Shown: positions 1 through 8,863 of the stretch, piece after piece
How the letters are laid out: each line of letters begins with the position of its first letter
Position numbering within the stretch: the first letter of the stretch is position 1
Origin: Mitsuaria chitosanitabida ATCC BAA-476 = NBRC 102408
GTDB lineage: Bacteria; Pseudomonadota; Gammaproteobacteria; Burkholderiales; Burkholderiaceae_C
Direction of reading: 5' to 3'
Length of the DNA: 64,000 nt
Assembly (NCBI RefSeq): GCF_001598255.1
Contig: NZ_BCYP01000039.1
Span: 95,325 to 159,324, forward strand
Position numbers and translations under genes: made by a program
Notes under the pieces: model-generated
The model's input: the letters and a program-made list of their open reading frames with translations, nothing else
What the model was told of the DNA's origin: nothing
Database searches by the model: none

Positions 1-815
1 TCCACGCCCGCGCCGCGGCGGGTCATGATGAACGGGCTGATCGTCGCGTCGCGGTTGGGCGCGATGCTCCAGTAGAAGGGCTGGCCGAACTCGAAGCCGC
101 TGCGGTTGTCGATGTTGACGTTGGGCGGCAGGAAACCGGACTTGGGCTGGTCGCCCAGCGGGAAGCTCAGCGAGGGGGCGGCCAGGATGGGCACGCCCAG
201 GAAGCGCACCACCGCGTTGGTGGCCACGCCCTCGCCGGTGTCGAAGTCCAGCTTCAGGCTGCTGGTGACCAGCTCCCAGTCGCGCTTGCGCTCGCCGACC
301 TCGGAGACCGGGCAGGTCGAGTAGGTCGCCTCGTCGGCGCGCATGCGCTGGTCGCCGAGGAAGTGCAGCGCCTTGGCGCTGCCGCTGCCGCCGGTCGTGG
401 CGAAGAAGTACGTGGGGCTCTCGAGCTGGCCCTCGAAGCGATCGACGAAGAGCTCCAGCTTGGGGCCGCGCAGCACGGCGCCGTTCTGGTTGAGCTCGAC
501 ATCGCCCTCGGCGGTGGCCAGGTCGCGCGGATAGTCGTAGCGCAGCGTCTTCGACTTCAGCAGCATGTTGCCGTAGCGCAGCTGGACGTCGCCCTCGGCG
601 GTGGAGGTCTGGTCGAGCTCGCTGGTGATGCGATCGGCGCTGAGCGCCATCGCGGGGCGCGTGTCCTGGCGACGCACCTGGTGCAGCTGCTTGACGGGCC
701 GCAGGACCAGCGCCTCGCCGGAAGTCTCCTGGGCCTGCGCCGAGAAAGCGGGCAGGGCCACCGCGAGCGCGGCGGTCAGGGTGAGCGGACGGGGACGGAA
801 AACCGGAGGGCGCAT
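1..815 (-). CDS. lptD: LPS-assembly protein LptD, N-terminal part (truncated by window edge)
   Basis: Outer-membrane component of the lipopolysaccharide transport bridge, which with LptE inserts LPS into the outer leaflet. Only the first 271 codons are inside the window. The protein opens with a signal peptide (MRPPVFRPRP then a hydrophobic run ending AFSAQA) and continues into the periplasmic OstA/LptA-like jellyroll, recognisable from repeated AEGDV and LRYDYPRDLATAEGDVEL-type strands, then reaches the start of the barrel region (FGQPFYWSIAPNRDATISPF). The ATG at 815 directly precedes the signal peptide. It is divergent from amgK, a common lptD neighbour in proteobacteria. The remaining barrel lies outside the window. 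Confidence 0.93.
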   Translation of the reverse strand, partial: MRPPVFRPRPLTLTAALAVALPAFSAQAQETSGEALVLRPVKQLHQVRRQDTRPAMALSADRITSELDQTSTAEGDVQLRYGNMLLKSKTLRYDYPRDLATAEGDVELNQNGAVLRGPKLELFVDRFEGQLESPTYFFATTGGSGSAKALHFLGDQRMRADEATYSTCPVSEVGERKRDWELVTSSLKLDFDTGEGVATNAVVRFLGVPILAAPSLSFPLGDQPKSGFLPPNVNIDNRSGFEFGQPFYWSIAPNRDATISPFIMTRRGAGV

Positions 816-995
816 CAGGCGGGCAGCGTCGTCAGAGGTCAGGCGGCCGCGCGTGGAAGGCGCCGCGCTGCCCGGGGTTTGTAGAATCATTATCCACGAG
901 GCTCGCGCGCCGGCAGGACCGCCGCGACCGCCACGTCGACCATCCCCGGGGCCGCTCCAGCAGCGGCCCTTCTGCTTCCCCGCCTTCCGCGCCCG
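816..995. promoter_or_regulatory. Divergent lptD/amgK intergenic region
   Basis: This 180-bp gap separates the two divergent starts. A TAGAAT at 882-887 could be a -10 for amgK, and GATAAT read on the - strand at 894-889 could serve lptD. No convincing -35 hexamer was found for either, so the assignment is tentative. Confidence 0.35.
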
Positions 996-2138
996 ATGAC
1001 GACCGCTTCCGCTCCGCACGCCCCCCCGGTGCCCTGGCCCGACGCCGACCGGGCCGCCCGCTTCGACCGCTGGTTGGCGCCGCTCGTCGCGCGTCACGGC
1101 CTGCGCCCCGAGACCCTGGCCCCCGCCAGCAGCGACGCGGGCTTCCGCCGCTACCTGCGCATCACCACCTCGGACGGCCGCACCCGGATCGTGATGGACG
1201 ACCCGGCCCAGCCCAACCAGCTGGCGCCCTTCGTCCAGGTCGGCGCGCTGATGGCCGGCTGCGGCCTGCACGTGCCGGCGGTCCTGGCGCACGACGCGGC
1301 GCTGGGCTTCGCGCTGATGGAGGACCTGGGCAGCCAGTCCTACCTGGACACGCTGCTGCGCGCGCAGCGCGAGGAGGACCTGCCGGCCGCGAACGCGCTG
1401 ATGCGCGACGCCACGGCCGCGCTGCTGCGCTGGCAGGCCTGCCCCGCCGCGCGGGCCGAGGGCGCGCTCCCGACCTTCGACGAGGCCTTCGTGCGCCGCG
1501 AGCTGCAGATCTTCGTGGACTGGTGCGTCCAGGCCCATCACGGCAAGCAGTGGGACGAGAAGCAGCGCGGCTACTGGGACCGCACGGTGACGCTGCTGGC
1601 AGCCAACATCGCGGCCCAGCCCCGGGTGCCGATGCACCGCGACTACATGCCGCGCAACCTGCTGGTCGTCCCCGCGGGCGCCGAGGGCGCCAATCCCGGC
1701 GTCATCGATTTCCAGGATGCGGTGATGGGACCCATCACCTACGACATCGCCTCGCTGCTGCGCGACGCCTTCATCTCCTGGGACGAGGCCGAGGAGCTGG
1801 ACTGGGCGGTGCGCTACTGGGAAGGCGCGCGCAAGGCCGGCCTGTTCGGGATGGACCCGGCCGATCCGACGGGCGAGGACCCGCACGAGATGGCGCTGGA
1901 CTTCGGGCTGTTCTGGCGCCGGCTGGAGTGGACCGTGCTGCAGCGCCAGCTCAAGATCCTGGGCATCTTCTGCCGGCTCAAGCATCGCGACGGCAAGCCG
2001 CAGTACGTCGAGGACCTGCCGCGCTTCTACGCCTACGTCGTGAAGACCGCGACGCGCTATGTCGAGCTGTCGCCCCTGCTGCGCCTCATCGAGGATCTGC
2101 AACCGCAGTTCCTCCAGACCGGCTTCACCCTCCGCTGA
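996..2138 (+). CDS. amgK: Aminoglycoside-phosphotransferase-fold sugar kinase, AmgK-like
   Basis: Predicted anomeric kinase for N-acetylmuramate/N-acetylglucosamine in the cell-wall recycling route that bypasses de novo UDP-MurNAc synthesis. The 380-aa protein has the APH kinase fold: a catalytic HRDYMPRNLL motif with His214 and Asp216, and a metal-binding VIDFQDA motif with Asp238. Position next to lptD matches the usual lptD-amgK arrangement. In many genomes the nucleotidyltransferase murU follows; here the next gene is an opposing LysR regulator, so the partner must be elsewhere or absent. The sugar specificity is inferred from family and context; a generic phosphotransferase is the alternative. 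Confidence 0.8.
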   Translation: MTTASAPHAPPVPWPDADRAARFDRWLAPLVARHGLRPETLAPASSDAGFRRYLRITTSDGRTRIVMDDPAQPNQLAPFVQVGALMAGCGLHVPAVLAHDAALGFALMEDLGSQSYLDTLLRAQREEDLPAANALMRDATAALLRWQACPAARAEGALPTFDEAFVRRELQIFVDWCVQAHHGKQWDEKQRGYWDRTVTLLAANIAAQPRVPMHRDYMPRNLLVVPAGAEGANPGVIDFQDAVMGPITYDIASLLRDAFISWDEAEELDWAVRYWEGARKAGLFGMDPADPTGEDPHEMALDFGLFWRRLEWTVLQRQLKILGIFCRLKHRDGKPQYVEDLPRFYAYVVKTATRYVELSPLLRLIEDLQPQFLQTGFTLR

Positions 2139-2163
2139 GCCGCGCGGTCGGCGGGTGCCGCGG

Positions 2164-3183
2164 TCAGTCCGCGCTGGGCGCGGGCTCGGCGCTGGCCTTG
2201 GCGGACTGGGCGGCGAGGAATTCCTGCGCCGCGCGGTAGCTCGGGCAGCCGGCGGCGGCCAGCCACGGGTCCTCGTCCTTGCCGCCGAAGATCTCCAGCA
2301 GGAAGTCCATGAAAGCGCGCGTGCGCGCCGGGACGAACTTGCGGGTCGGCATCGCCGCCCACAGCGAGTAGCTGTAGATCCGCCACTGCGACAGCACGCG
2401 CTCCAGCGCGCCTTCCATCAGCGCGTCGCCGACGACGAAGGACGGCAGACCGGCGATCCCCAGCCCGTGCAGCGCGCAGGCGTACTTGGTGTCCACCGAC
2501 GAGGTCGTCATCACCGGCCGCGACGGAATCGCGAAGTAGCTCTCGGCGGTCAGCCCGTCCGCGCCGCAGCGCTCGAAGGTCACGCCGCGCGACAGCTCGT
2601 GGATGGGCGGCAGCATCAGGTCGTGCTGCTTGAACTCCGACGGATGCTGCGGCCGGCCGCGCCGCGCCAGGTACTCGGGCGAGGCGCACATGATCACCTC
2701 GGTGCGGGCCAGCTTGCGCGCGATGAAGTCGCCCTGCAGCGGGCTGCGCGTGGAGATGACGGTGATGTCGAAGCTCTCGTCCAGCGTGTCCACCGGCCCG
2801 GGAGCGACCAGCTCCACGCTGACCAGCGGGTACATCGCGTGGAAACGCGCCATGTGGCGGGCGAGCTGGTGGATCGCGATCGCGGGAGGCATCAGCACGC
2901 GCAGGTTGCCGCGCGGCTCGTTGGTGGCGGCGGAGGCCAGCGCCTCGGCTTCCTCGATGTCGCTGAGGATGCGGCGGCAGCGCTCGAGGTAGGACTCGCC
3001 CACGTCGGTCAGCGAGAGCCGCCGCGTGGTGCGGTTCAGCAGCCGCGCGCCCAGGTGCTCCTCCAGATCCGCCACCAGCCGCGTCACCACGGCGGGCGCC
3101 AGGTCCAGCGCCCGCGCGGCGCCGGCCAGACTGCCCTCGTCGATCACGCGGGTGAAGACCCGCATCGCCTTGACCTGATCCAT
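2164..3183 (-). CDS. LysR-family transcriptional regulator
   Basis: DNA-binding regulator of 339 aa. The N-terminal winged helix-turn-helix occupies about residues 1-60 (MDQVKAMRVF, then GSLAGAARALDLAPAVVTR) and is followed by the typical linker and a periplasmic-binding-like effector domain. The sequence resembles the CrgA-type subgroup. It ends close to amgK, convergently, and its start lies about 157 bp from the M20 peptidase stop on the same strand, so its target cannot be read from position alone. The ligand is unknown. Confidence 0.9.
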   Translation of the reverse strand: MDQVKAMRVFTRVIDEGSLAGAARALDLAPAVVTRLVADLEEHLGARLLNRTTRRLSLTDVGESYLERCRRILSDIEEAEALASAATNEPRGNLRVLMPPAIAIHQLARHMARFHAMYPLVSVELVAPGPVDTLDESFDITVISTRSPLQGDFIARKLARTEVIMCASPEYLARRGRPQHPSEFKQHDLMLPPIHELSRGVTFERCGADGLTAESYFAIPSRPVMTTSSVDTKYACALHGLGIAGLPSFVVGDALMEGALERVLSQWRIYSYSLWAAMPTRKFVPARTRAFMDFLLEIFGGKDEDPWLAAAGCPSYRAAQEFLAAQSAKASAEPAPSAD

Positions 3184-3340
3184 CCCGTCTCCTCCGGGCG
3201 GGTGCCGCGGGACCGAGTCCCGCGTGCCAGGCCGCCTCTCTATGACTTCGCGATGCGCCGGGGACCGGCTTCAGGGGCCCGCGGCCGGCGCGCCGCCGCG
3301 GAGGGGCCGCCGAAGCGGCCCGGAGAACGTCAGCGCGGGT

Positions 3341-4816
<1,476 letters not shown>

Positions 4817-4908
4817 GCGGGTCTCCTGCGCGGCGGGTGCGCCGCTGATGTCGTGTCCGGCGGCGCGGGAGCGGCCGCGGCGGACGGAAAGGGGCGGATC
4901 GGCCGATT

Positions 4909-5757
4909 CTAGGAGCGCGCGCCCAGCCAGGGGCGCAGCCGGGCGAAGACCTGTTCGCGCTCGGGCTCGTTCAGGATCTCGTGGAAGAGTCCCGGGAAGC
5001 CGATCGCCTGGACGGCGCCGTTCCCGGCCGCGGCCCGGGCGAAGGCCGCGCTGCCGGCAGGGTTGACGCAGCGGTCGGCCTCGGCCCACATCAGCAGCGT
5101 GGGCGTGGTCCAGCGCGCGACGAGGGGCAGGGTTTCGGGGCCGAAGCTGGCGATCATCTTGGCCAGCGTGGGCGTGATGCGGTTGTGGACCAGCGGATCG
5201 TCCTGGTAGGCCTGAACGACCTCCGGGCTGCGCGAAACCCAGGACGGGTTCAGCCCGTTGCCCACCGCCAGATGCGGCACCAGCGGCAGCGTCGCGCCCA
5301 GCAGGCCGCGCTGGAAGGCCGACAGGCCGGCGTCCAGCGCCGGGGAAGTCAGCACCAGCCCGTCCACCGGGCGCGACCAGGGCGCCTGCTCCAGCGCGCC
5401 GGCCACGAAGCGGGCCGCGATCGCGCCGCCCATGCTGTGGCCCAGCAGCACCAGCGGGCCGCGACCCTTGCGGTCGTCGGCGCGCAGACCGTCGATGGCG
5501 GCGGCCAGGTCGCGCAGCAGGCTGTCGTGGGCCGGGATGTCGCCGCGGGGGCCGCCGGAGGCGCCATGGCCGCGCTGGTCGAAGCCGGCGGCATGCCAGC
5601 CCCAGTCGTTCAGGCGCTGGGCCACGTGCTCGTAGCGGCCGATGTGCTCGCCCAGGCCGTGGACGATCAACACGGTGCCGCGGGTCGGGAGCGACAGGTC
5701 GGCGCCCCACTCGCGCCAGTGCAGCGGCAGGCCGTCATGGCCGGAGAGAGTCTTCAT
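4909..5757 (-). CDS. Alpha/beta hydrolase, monoacylglycerol-lipase/lysophospholipase-like
   Basis: Serine hydrolase of 282 aa. The nucleophile elbow is GHSMGG, the oxyanion side is VHGLGEHIGRYEHVA (the HGxGEH pattern of monoglyceride lipases), and the acid and base residues appear as WAEADRCVNP and LFHEILNE near the C terminus. No signal peptide is seen, so it is probably cytoplasmic. It is divergent from the next gene with a 26-bp gap, and lies about 90 bp upstream of the M20 peptidase on the same strand. The natural lipid or ester substrate cannot be told from sequence. Confidence 0.86.
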   Translation of the reverse strand: MKTLSGHDGLPLHWREWGADLSLPTRGTVLIVHGLGEHIGRYEHVAQRLNDWGWHAAGFDQRGHGASGGPRGDIPAHDSLLRDLAAAIDGLRADDRKGRGPLVLLGHSMGGAIAARFVAGALEQAPWSRPVDGLVLTSPALDAGLSAFQRGLLGATLPLVPHLAVGNGLNPSWVSRSPEVVQAYQDDPLVHNRITPTLAKMIASFGPETLPLVARWTTPTLLMWAEADRCVNPAGSAAFARAAAGNGAVQAIGFPGLFHEILNEPEREQVFARLRPWLGARS

Positions 5758-5783
5758 GGGGGCGAAGTGTAGGATCGGCCGCC

Positions 5784-6839
5784 ATGACCGCCACGCTGCC
5801 GTCCCCCGACTCCGGGGCCGCCCCGACGTCCGCCCGGGCCACCGCTCCGGGCGCCACCGACACCGCCCCGGCGGTCGACACCGAACTCCCGGTCTCCGCG
5901 CTGCAGCTCGCGCCGCCCGACATCGAGCGCTGGCGCGACGGCGGCAGCGGCATCCCCTTCGTCCACGTGCGCGACTCCGGCCGCCCGGGACCGACGGCGA
6001 TGGTGCTGGCGCTGACGCACGGGAACGAGCTCTGCGGGGCGATCGCGCTGGACTGGCTGCTGTCGGAGCAGGTGCGGCCGACGCGGGGCCGGCTGATCCT
6101 GGCCTTCGCCAACATCGAGGCCTTCCGCCGCTTCGACGCGCGCGCCCCTTTCGCCACCCGCTGCGTCGACGAGGACATGAACCGCGTCTGGGCCGACGAG
6201 GTGCTGCTCGGCCCGCGCGATTCGGTCGAGCTGCGCCGCGCGCGGGTGCTGGCGCCCTTCATCGATTCGGCGGACGCGCTGCTGGACCTGCACTCGATGC
6301 AGGAGGCCGGGGCGCCGGCGCTCACCATCTGCGGCATGACCGACAAGAGCGTGCCGCTCGCGCGCGCGCTGGGCCAGCCCGAGACCCTGCTGGTCGACAC
6401 CGGCCATGCGGCGGGGCTGCGGCTGATCGACCGCGGCGGCTTCTCCGATCCGGACAGCCCGCGCAAGGCGGTGCTGGTCGAATGCGGCGCGCACTGGGAG
6501 CACGCCTCCGCCGACATGGCCATCGACGTGACGCTGCGCTTCCTGCTGCAGCTGGGCATGGTGGAAACGGGCTGGGCGACCTCGCGGCTGCGCGTCGCGG
6601 CGCCGGCGCGGCAGCGGCTGGTGCGCGTCGGCGAGGGCGTGACCGCGCGCTCGCCGCGCTTCCGATTCCTGATGCCGACGCATCACCTCCTGATCGTTCC
6701 CCGGGCCGGCACGCCGCTCGCGGAGGACGACGGCCACCAGTGGCTCACGCCGCACGACGACTGCGTGCTGATCATGCCCTCGCGCCGCGCGGGACGCGCC
6801 GGACAGACGATGGTGAGGCTGGGACGCTACGAGGACTGA
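5784..6839 (+). CDS. Succinylglutamate desuccinylase/aspartoacylase (M14-like) family protein
   Basis: Zinc-dependent amidohydrolase-like protein of 351 aa. The family metal motif HGNE is present as LTHGNELCG, the substrate-binding region as EDMNRVWADE, and the second metal ligand as LLDLHSMQEAG. The first 40 residues are Ala/Pro/Thr-rich and probably disordered. There are no arginine-succinyltransferase pathway genes alongside, so a role as AstE is not supported; an N-acyl amino-acid or related amide hydrolase is the safer call. It converges on metW across a perfect palindrome. Confidence 0.82.
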   Translation: MTATLPSPDSGAAPTSARATAPGATDTAPAVDTELPVSALQLAPPDIERWRDGGSGIPFVHVRDSGRPGPTAMVLALTHGNELCGAIALDWLLSEQVRPTRGRLILAFANIEAFRRFDARAPFATRCVDEDMNRVWADEVLLGPRDSVELRRARVLAPFIDSADALLDLHSMQEAGAPALTICGMTDKSVPLARALGQPETLLVDTGHAAGLRLIDRGGFSDPDSPRKAVLVECGAHWEHASADMAIDVTLRFLLQLGMVETGWATSRLRVAAPARQRLVRVGEGVTARSPRFRFLMPTHHLLIVPRAGTPLAEDDGHQWLTPHDDCVLIMPSRRAGRAGQTMVRLGRYED

Positions 6840-6859
6840 GCGGCGCGATCGCGCCGCTC
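6838..6859. terminator. Perfect 22-bp palindrome between convergent genes
   Basis: GAGCGGCGCGA is followed directly by its reverse complement, spanning the stop of the desuccinylase-like gene and the gap before the metW stop. It could fold on either transcript and act as a bidirectional, weakly U-tailed terminator. Confidence 0.5.
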
Positions 6860-6865
6860 AGGCGC

Positions 6866-7450
6866 TCAATCCCGATCGAACTTGAACACCGCCATGCTGG
6901 ACATCAGGTTCGGCATCACGCGGACCTGACGGCCGTCCTGCACGCCGAAGCTGTCCAGCACCCGCAGCCCGCACTTGCGCGCGAGGACCTGGAAGTCCGC
7001 GTAGGTGCCGACGCGGATGTTGGGCGTGTCGTACCACTGGTAGGGCAGCACGCGCGTCACCGGCATGCGGCCGGCGAGGACCTGCAGCCGGTTCGGCCAG
7101 TGCGCGAAGTTGGGGAAGCTCACCACGCCCATGCGGCCCACGCGCGCGGTCTCGCGCAGCATCGCTTCGGTGTTGCGCAGGTTCTGCAGCGTCTCCAGCT
7201 GCAGCACCACGTCGAAGCTCTGGTCCTCGAAGATCGCCAGGCCCTCTTCCAGGTTGAGCTGGATCACGTTGACGCCGCGCTGCGCGCAGGCCAGCACGTT
7301 CGCGTCGTCCAGCTCCACGCCGTAGCCGGTGCAGCCCTTGGTCGACTGCAGGTGCGCCAGCAGCTCGCCCTTGCCGCAGCCCAGGTCCAGCACCCGCGAG
7401 CCCGCCGGCACCAGCGCCGCGATCATCTCCATCACCTTGAGGTCGCTCAT
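6866..7450 (-). CDS. metW: Methionine biosynthesis protein MetW
   Basis: Class I SAM-fold protein of 194 aa that works with MetX in the homoserine acylation step of methionine synthesis. The SAM-binding glycine motif is [10 protein letters not shown], followed by YGVELDD, and the MetW-typical [12 protein letters not shown] and [12 protein letters not shown] segments are present. Its ATG overlaps the metX stop by 4 bases (ATGA), so the two are translationally coupled. In proteobacteria MetW is reported to be needed for MetX acylation activity. Confidence 0.95.
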   Translation of the reverse strand: MSDLKVMEMIAALVPAGSRVLDLGCGKGELLAHLQSTKGCTGYGVELDDANVLACAQRGVNVIQLNLEEGLAIFEDQSFDVVLQLETLQNLRNTEAMLRETARVGRMGVVSFPNFAHWPNRLQVLAGRMPVTRVLPYQWYDTPNIRVGTYADFQVLARKCGLRVLDSFGVQDGRQVRVMPNLMSSMAVFKFDRD

Positions 7451-8637
7451 ACCGCCACTCCCGTCAGGCGATGGGACTGCGGCGCGACGGCTCCGGCGCC
7501 CGCGGGGCGCTCGAACTCGGCGGCGATGCGCTCGAAGTAGGCGCGCAGCACGCCGTGATAGCGCGGGTCCTCCAGCAGGAAGGCGTCGTGGCCGTGCGGC
7601 GCGTCGATCTCCGCGTAGGAGACGTCGCGCTTGTTGTCCAGCAGCGCCTTGACGATCTCGCGCGAGCGCGCCGGCGAGAAGCGCCAGTCCGTCGTGAAGC
7701 TCACCACCAGGAACTTGCACAGCGCGCTCGCGAACGTGCGGCTCAGATCGCCGCCGTGATCGCGCGCCGGATCGAAGTAGTCCAGCGCCCGCGTGATCAG
7801 CAGGTAGGTGTTGGCGTCGAAGTACTCGCTGAACTTGTCGCCCTGGTAGCGCAGGTAGCTCTCGATCTGGAACTCGATGTCCGAGGTCGAATAGCCCAGC
7901 TCGGTCGCGCGCATCTGGCGGCCGAATTTCTCCTCCATCACGTCGTCGCTCAGATACGTGATGTGGCCGATCATCCGCGCCACCCGCAGGCCGCGGCGCG
8001 GGATGGCGCCGTGCTCGTAGAAGAAGCCGTCGTGGAACTCGGGGTCGGTGATGATGGCGCGGCGCGCCACCTCGTTGAAGGCGATGTTCTGCGCCGACAG
8101 GTTGGGCGCCGTCGCCACCGCGATGCAATGCCCCATGCGCTCGGGATAGCGCAGCGACCAGTCCAGCGCCTGCATCCCGCCCAGCGATCCCCCCAGCACC
8201 GCCGCCAGGCGGCGGATGCCGAAGCGGTCCAGCACGCGGGCCTGCGCGTCGACCCAGTCGTGCACGGTGACGACCGGGAAGTCCGAGCCGTAGACGCGGC
8301 CGGTCTCGGGGTTCTGATGCATCGGCCCGGTCGAGCCGAAGCACGAGCCCAGGTTGTTCACGCCGATGACGAAGAAGCGGTCCGTGTCCAGGGGCTTGCC
8401 GGGGCCGACCAGGTTGTCCCACCAGCCCTCGCTCTTCTCGACGCCGGCATGCGTGCCGGCGACGTGGTGGCTCGCGTTGAGCGCGTGGCACACCAGCACC
8501 GCGTTGGACTTGTCCTCGTTCAGACGGCCGTAGGTCTCGACCATCAACTCATACCCGGCAATGCGGGCGCCGCTGCGCAGCGTCAGCGGCTCCTCGAACA
8601 GCAGCCGCTGCGGTGTGACCTCACCGACAGAACCCAT
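7447..8637 (-). CDS. metX: Homoserine O-acyltransferase MetX
   Basis: Alpha/beta-hydrolase-fold enzyme of 396 aa that acylates homoserine at the start of methionine synthesis. The nucleophile elbow is GGSLGGMQ with Ser151; Asp317 (TTDWRF) and His350 (HGHDAF) complete the triad. The acyl donor could be acetyl-CoA or succinyl-CoA; betaproteobacterial MetX proteins paired with MetW are often succinyltransferases, but sequence alone does not settle it. The start at 8637 is preferred over the in-frame ATG at 8655 because GAGGTG lies 5 bases upstream of it. A SAM-II riboswitch and terminator precede it. Confidence 0.95.
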   Translation of the reverse strand: MGSVGEVTPQRLLFEEPLTLRSGARIAGYELMVETYGRLNEDKSNAVLVCHALNASHHVAGTHAGVEKSEGWWDNLVGPGKPLDTDRFFVIGVNNLGSCFGSTGPMHQNPETGRVYGSDFPVVTVHDWVDAQARVLDRFGIRRLAAVLGGSLGGMQALDWSLRYPERMGHCIAVATAPNLSAQNIAFNEVARRAIITDPEFHDGFFYEHGAIPRRGLRVARMIGHITYLSDDVMEEKFGRQMRATELGYSTSDIEFQIESYLRYQGDKFSEYFDANTYLLITRALDYFDPARDHGGDLSRTFASALCKFLVVSFTTDWRFSPARSREIVKALLDNKRDVSYAEIDAPHGHDAFLLEDPRYHGVLRAYFERIAAEFERPAGAGAVAPQSHRLTGVAV

Positions 8638-8659
8638 GGAACACCTCGATCGCATCCAG

Positions 8660-8703
8660 AAAAAACAAAACCCGGCGCCGCTGCTTGAAGCGGAACACCG
8701 GGT
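8660..8703 (-). terminator. Intrinsic terminator in the metX leader
   Basis: On the - strand ACCCGG pairs with CCGGGT around an inner CCGC/GCGG stem, followed by a T-rich tract (TTTTGTTTTTT). It lies between the riboswitch and the metX start, so it is the probable switch element for SAM-dependent attenuation. Confidence 0.85.
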
Positions 8704-8724
8704 CTCGATCCGTGGATCGGGTGT

Positions 8725-8777
8725 CCCTCTTTAGCTGCATTTCTTGGGCGCCCGCAAGCCGGACAAATCGGCGCCAT
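8725..8777 (-). promoter_or_regulatory. SAM-II riboswitch upstream of metX
   Basis: The leader RNA has the SAM-II layout: a P1 stem of GGCGCC with GGCGCC, a 17-nt loop GATTTGTCCGGCTTGCG, then a 3' segment containing AAATGCAGCTAAAGAGGG. Stem, loop and 3' segment have the same lengths and the same conserved bases (GATTT, CCG, TTGC, AAATG, AGCTAAA, GGG) as I recall for the crystallised Sargasso Sea metX SAM-II aptamer. SAM binding would reduce metX-metW expression. The terminator just downstream implies transcriptional control. Confidence 0.88.
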
Positions 8778-8786
8778 GAGTCGCGG

Positions 8787-8792
8787 AGTATA
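8787..8792 (-). promoter_or_regulatory. Likely -10 box of the metX transcript
   Basis: TATACT on the - strand would place transcription start near 8780, a few bases before the SAM-II aptamer. The -35 region falls inside the sppA terminator-like hairpin and is poor. Confidence 0.55.
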
Positions 8793-8796
8793 GCCA

Positions 8797-8825
8797 CGCC
8801 GCCGGATTCCGAAGGTCCGGCGGCG
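8797..8825 (-). terminator. Hairpin after sppA
   Basis: A perfect 10-bp stem (CGCCGCCGGA with TCCGGCGGCG) and 9-base loop follow the sppA stop. There is no long U-tract, so termination strength is uncertain; it overlaps the metX promoter region. Confidence 0.5.
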
Positions 8826-8863
8826 CCACGGGCGCGTTCAGCGCCCGCGCGTGGCGGCCGTCG

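Noticed and set aside
5784..6839. astE of the arginine succinyltransferase pathway
   Set aside because: No astA, astB, astC or astD gene nearby, and the family includes many amide hydrolases of other function.
8583..8777. Possible 64-aa leader peptide before metX
   Set aside because: It coincides with the SAM-II aptamer and terminator, which explain the sequence better, and it has no Met-rich stretch.
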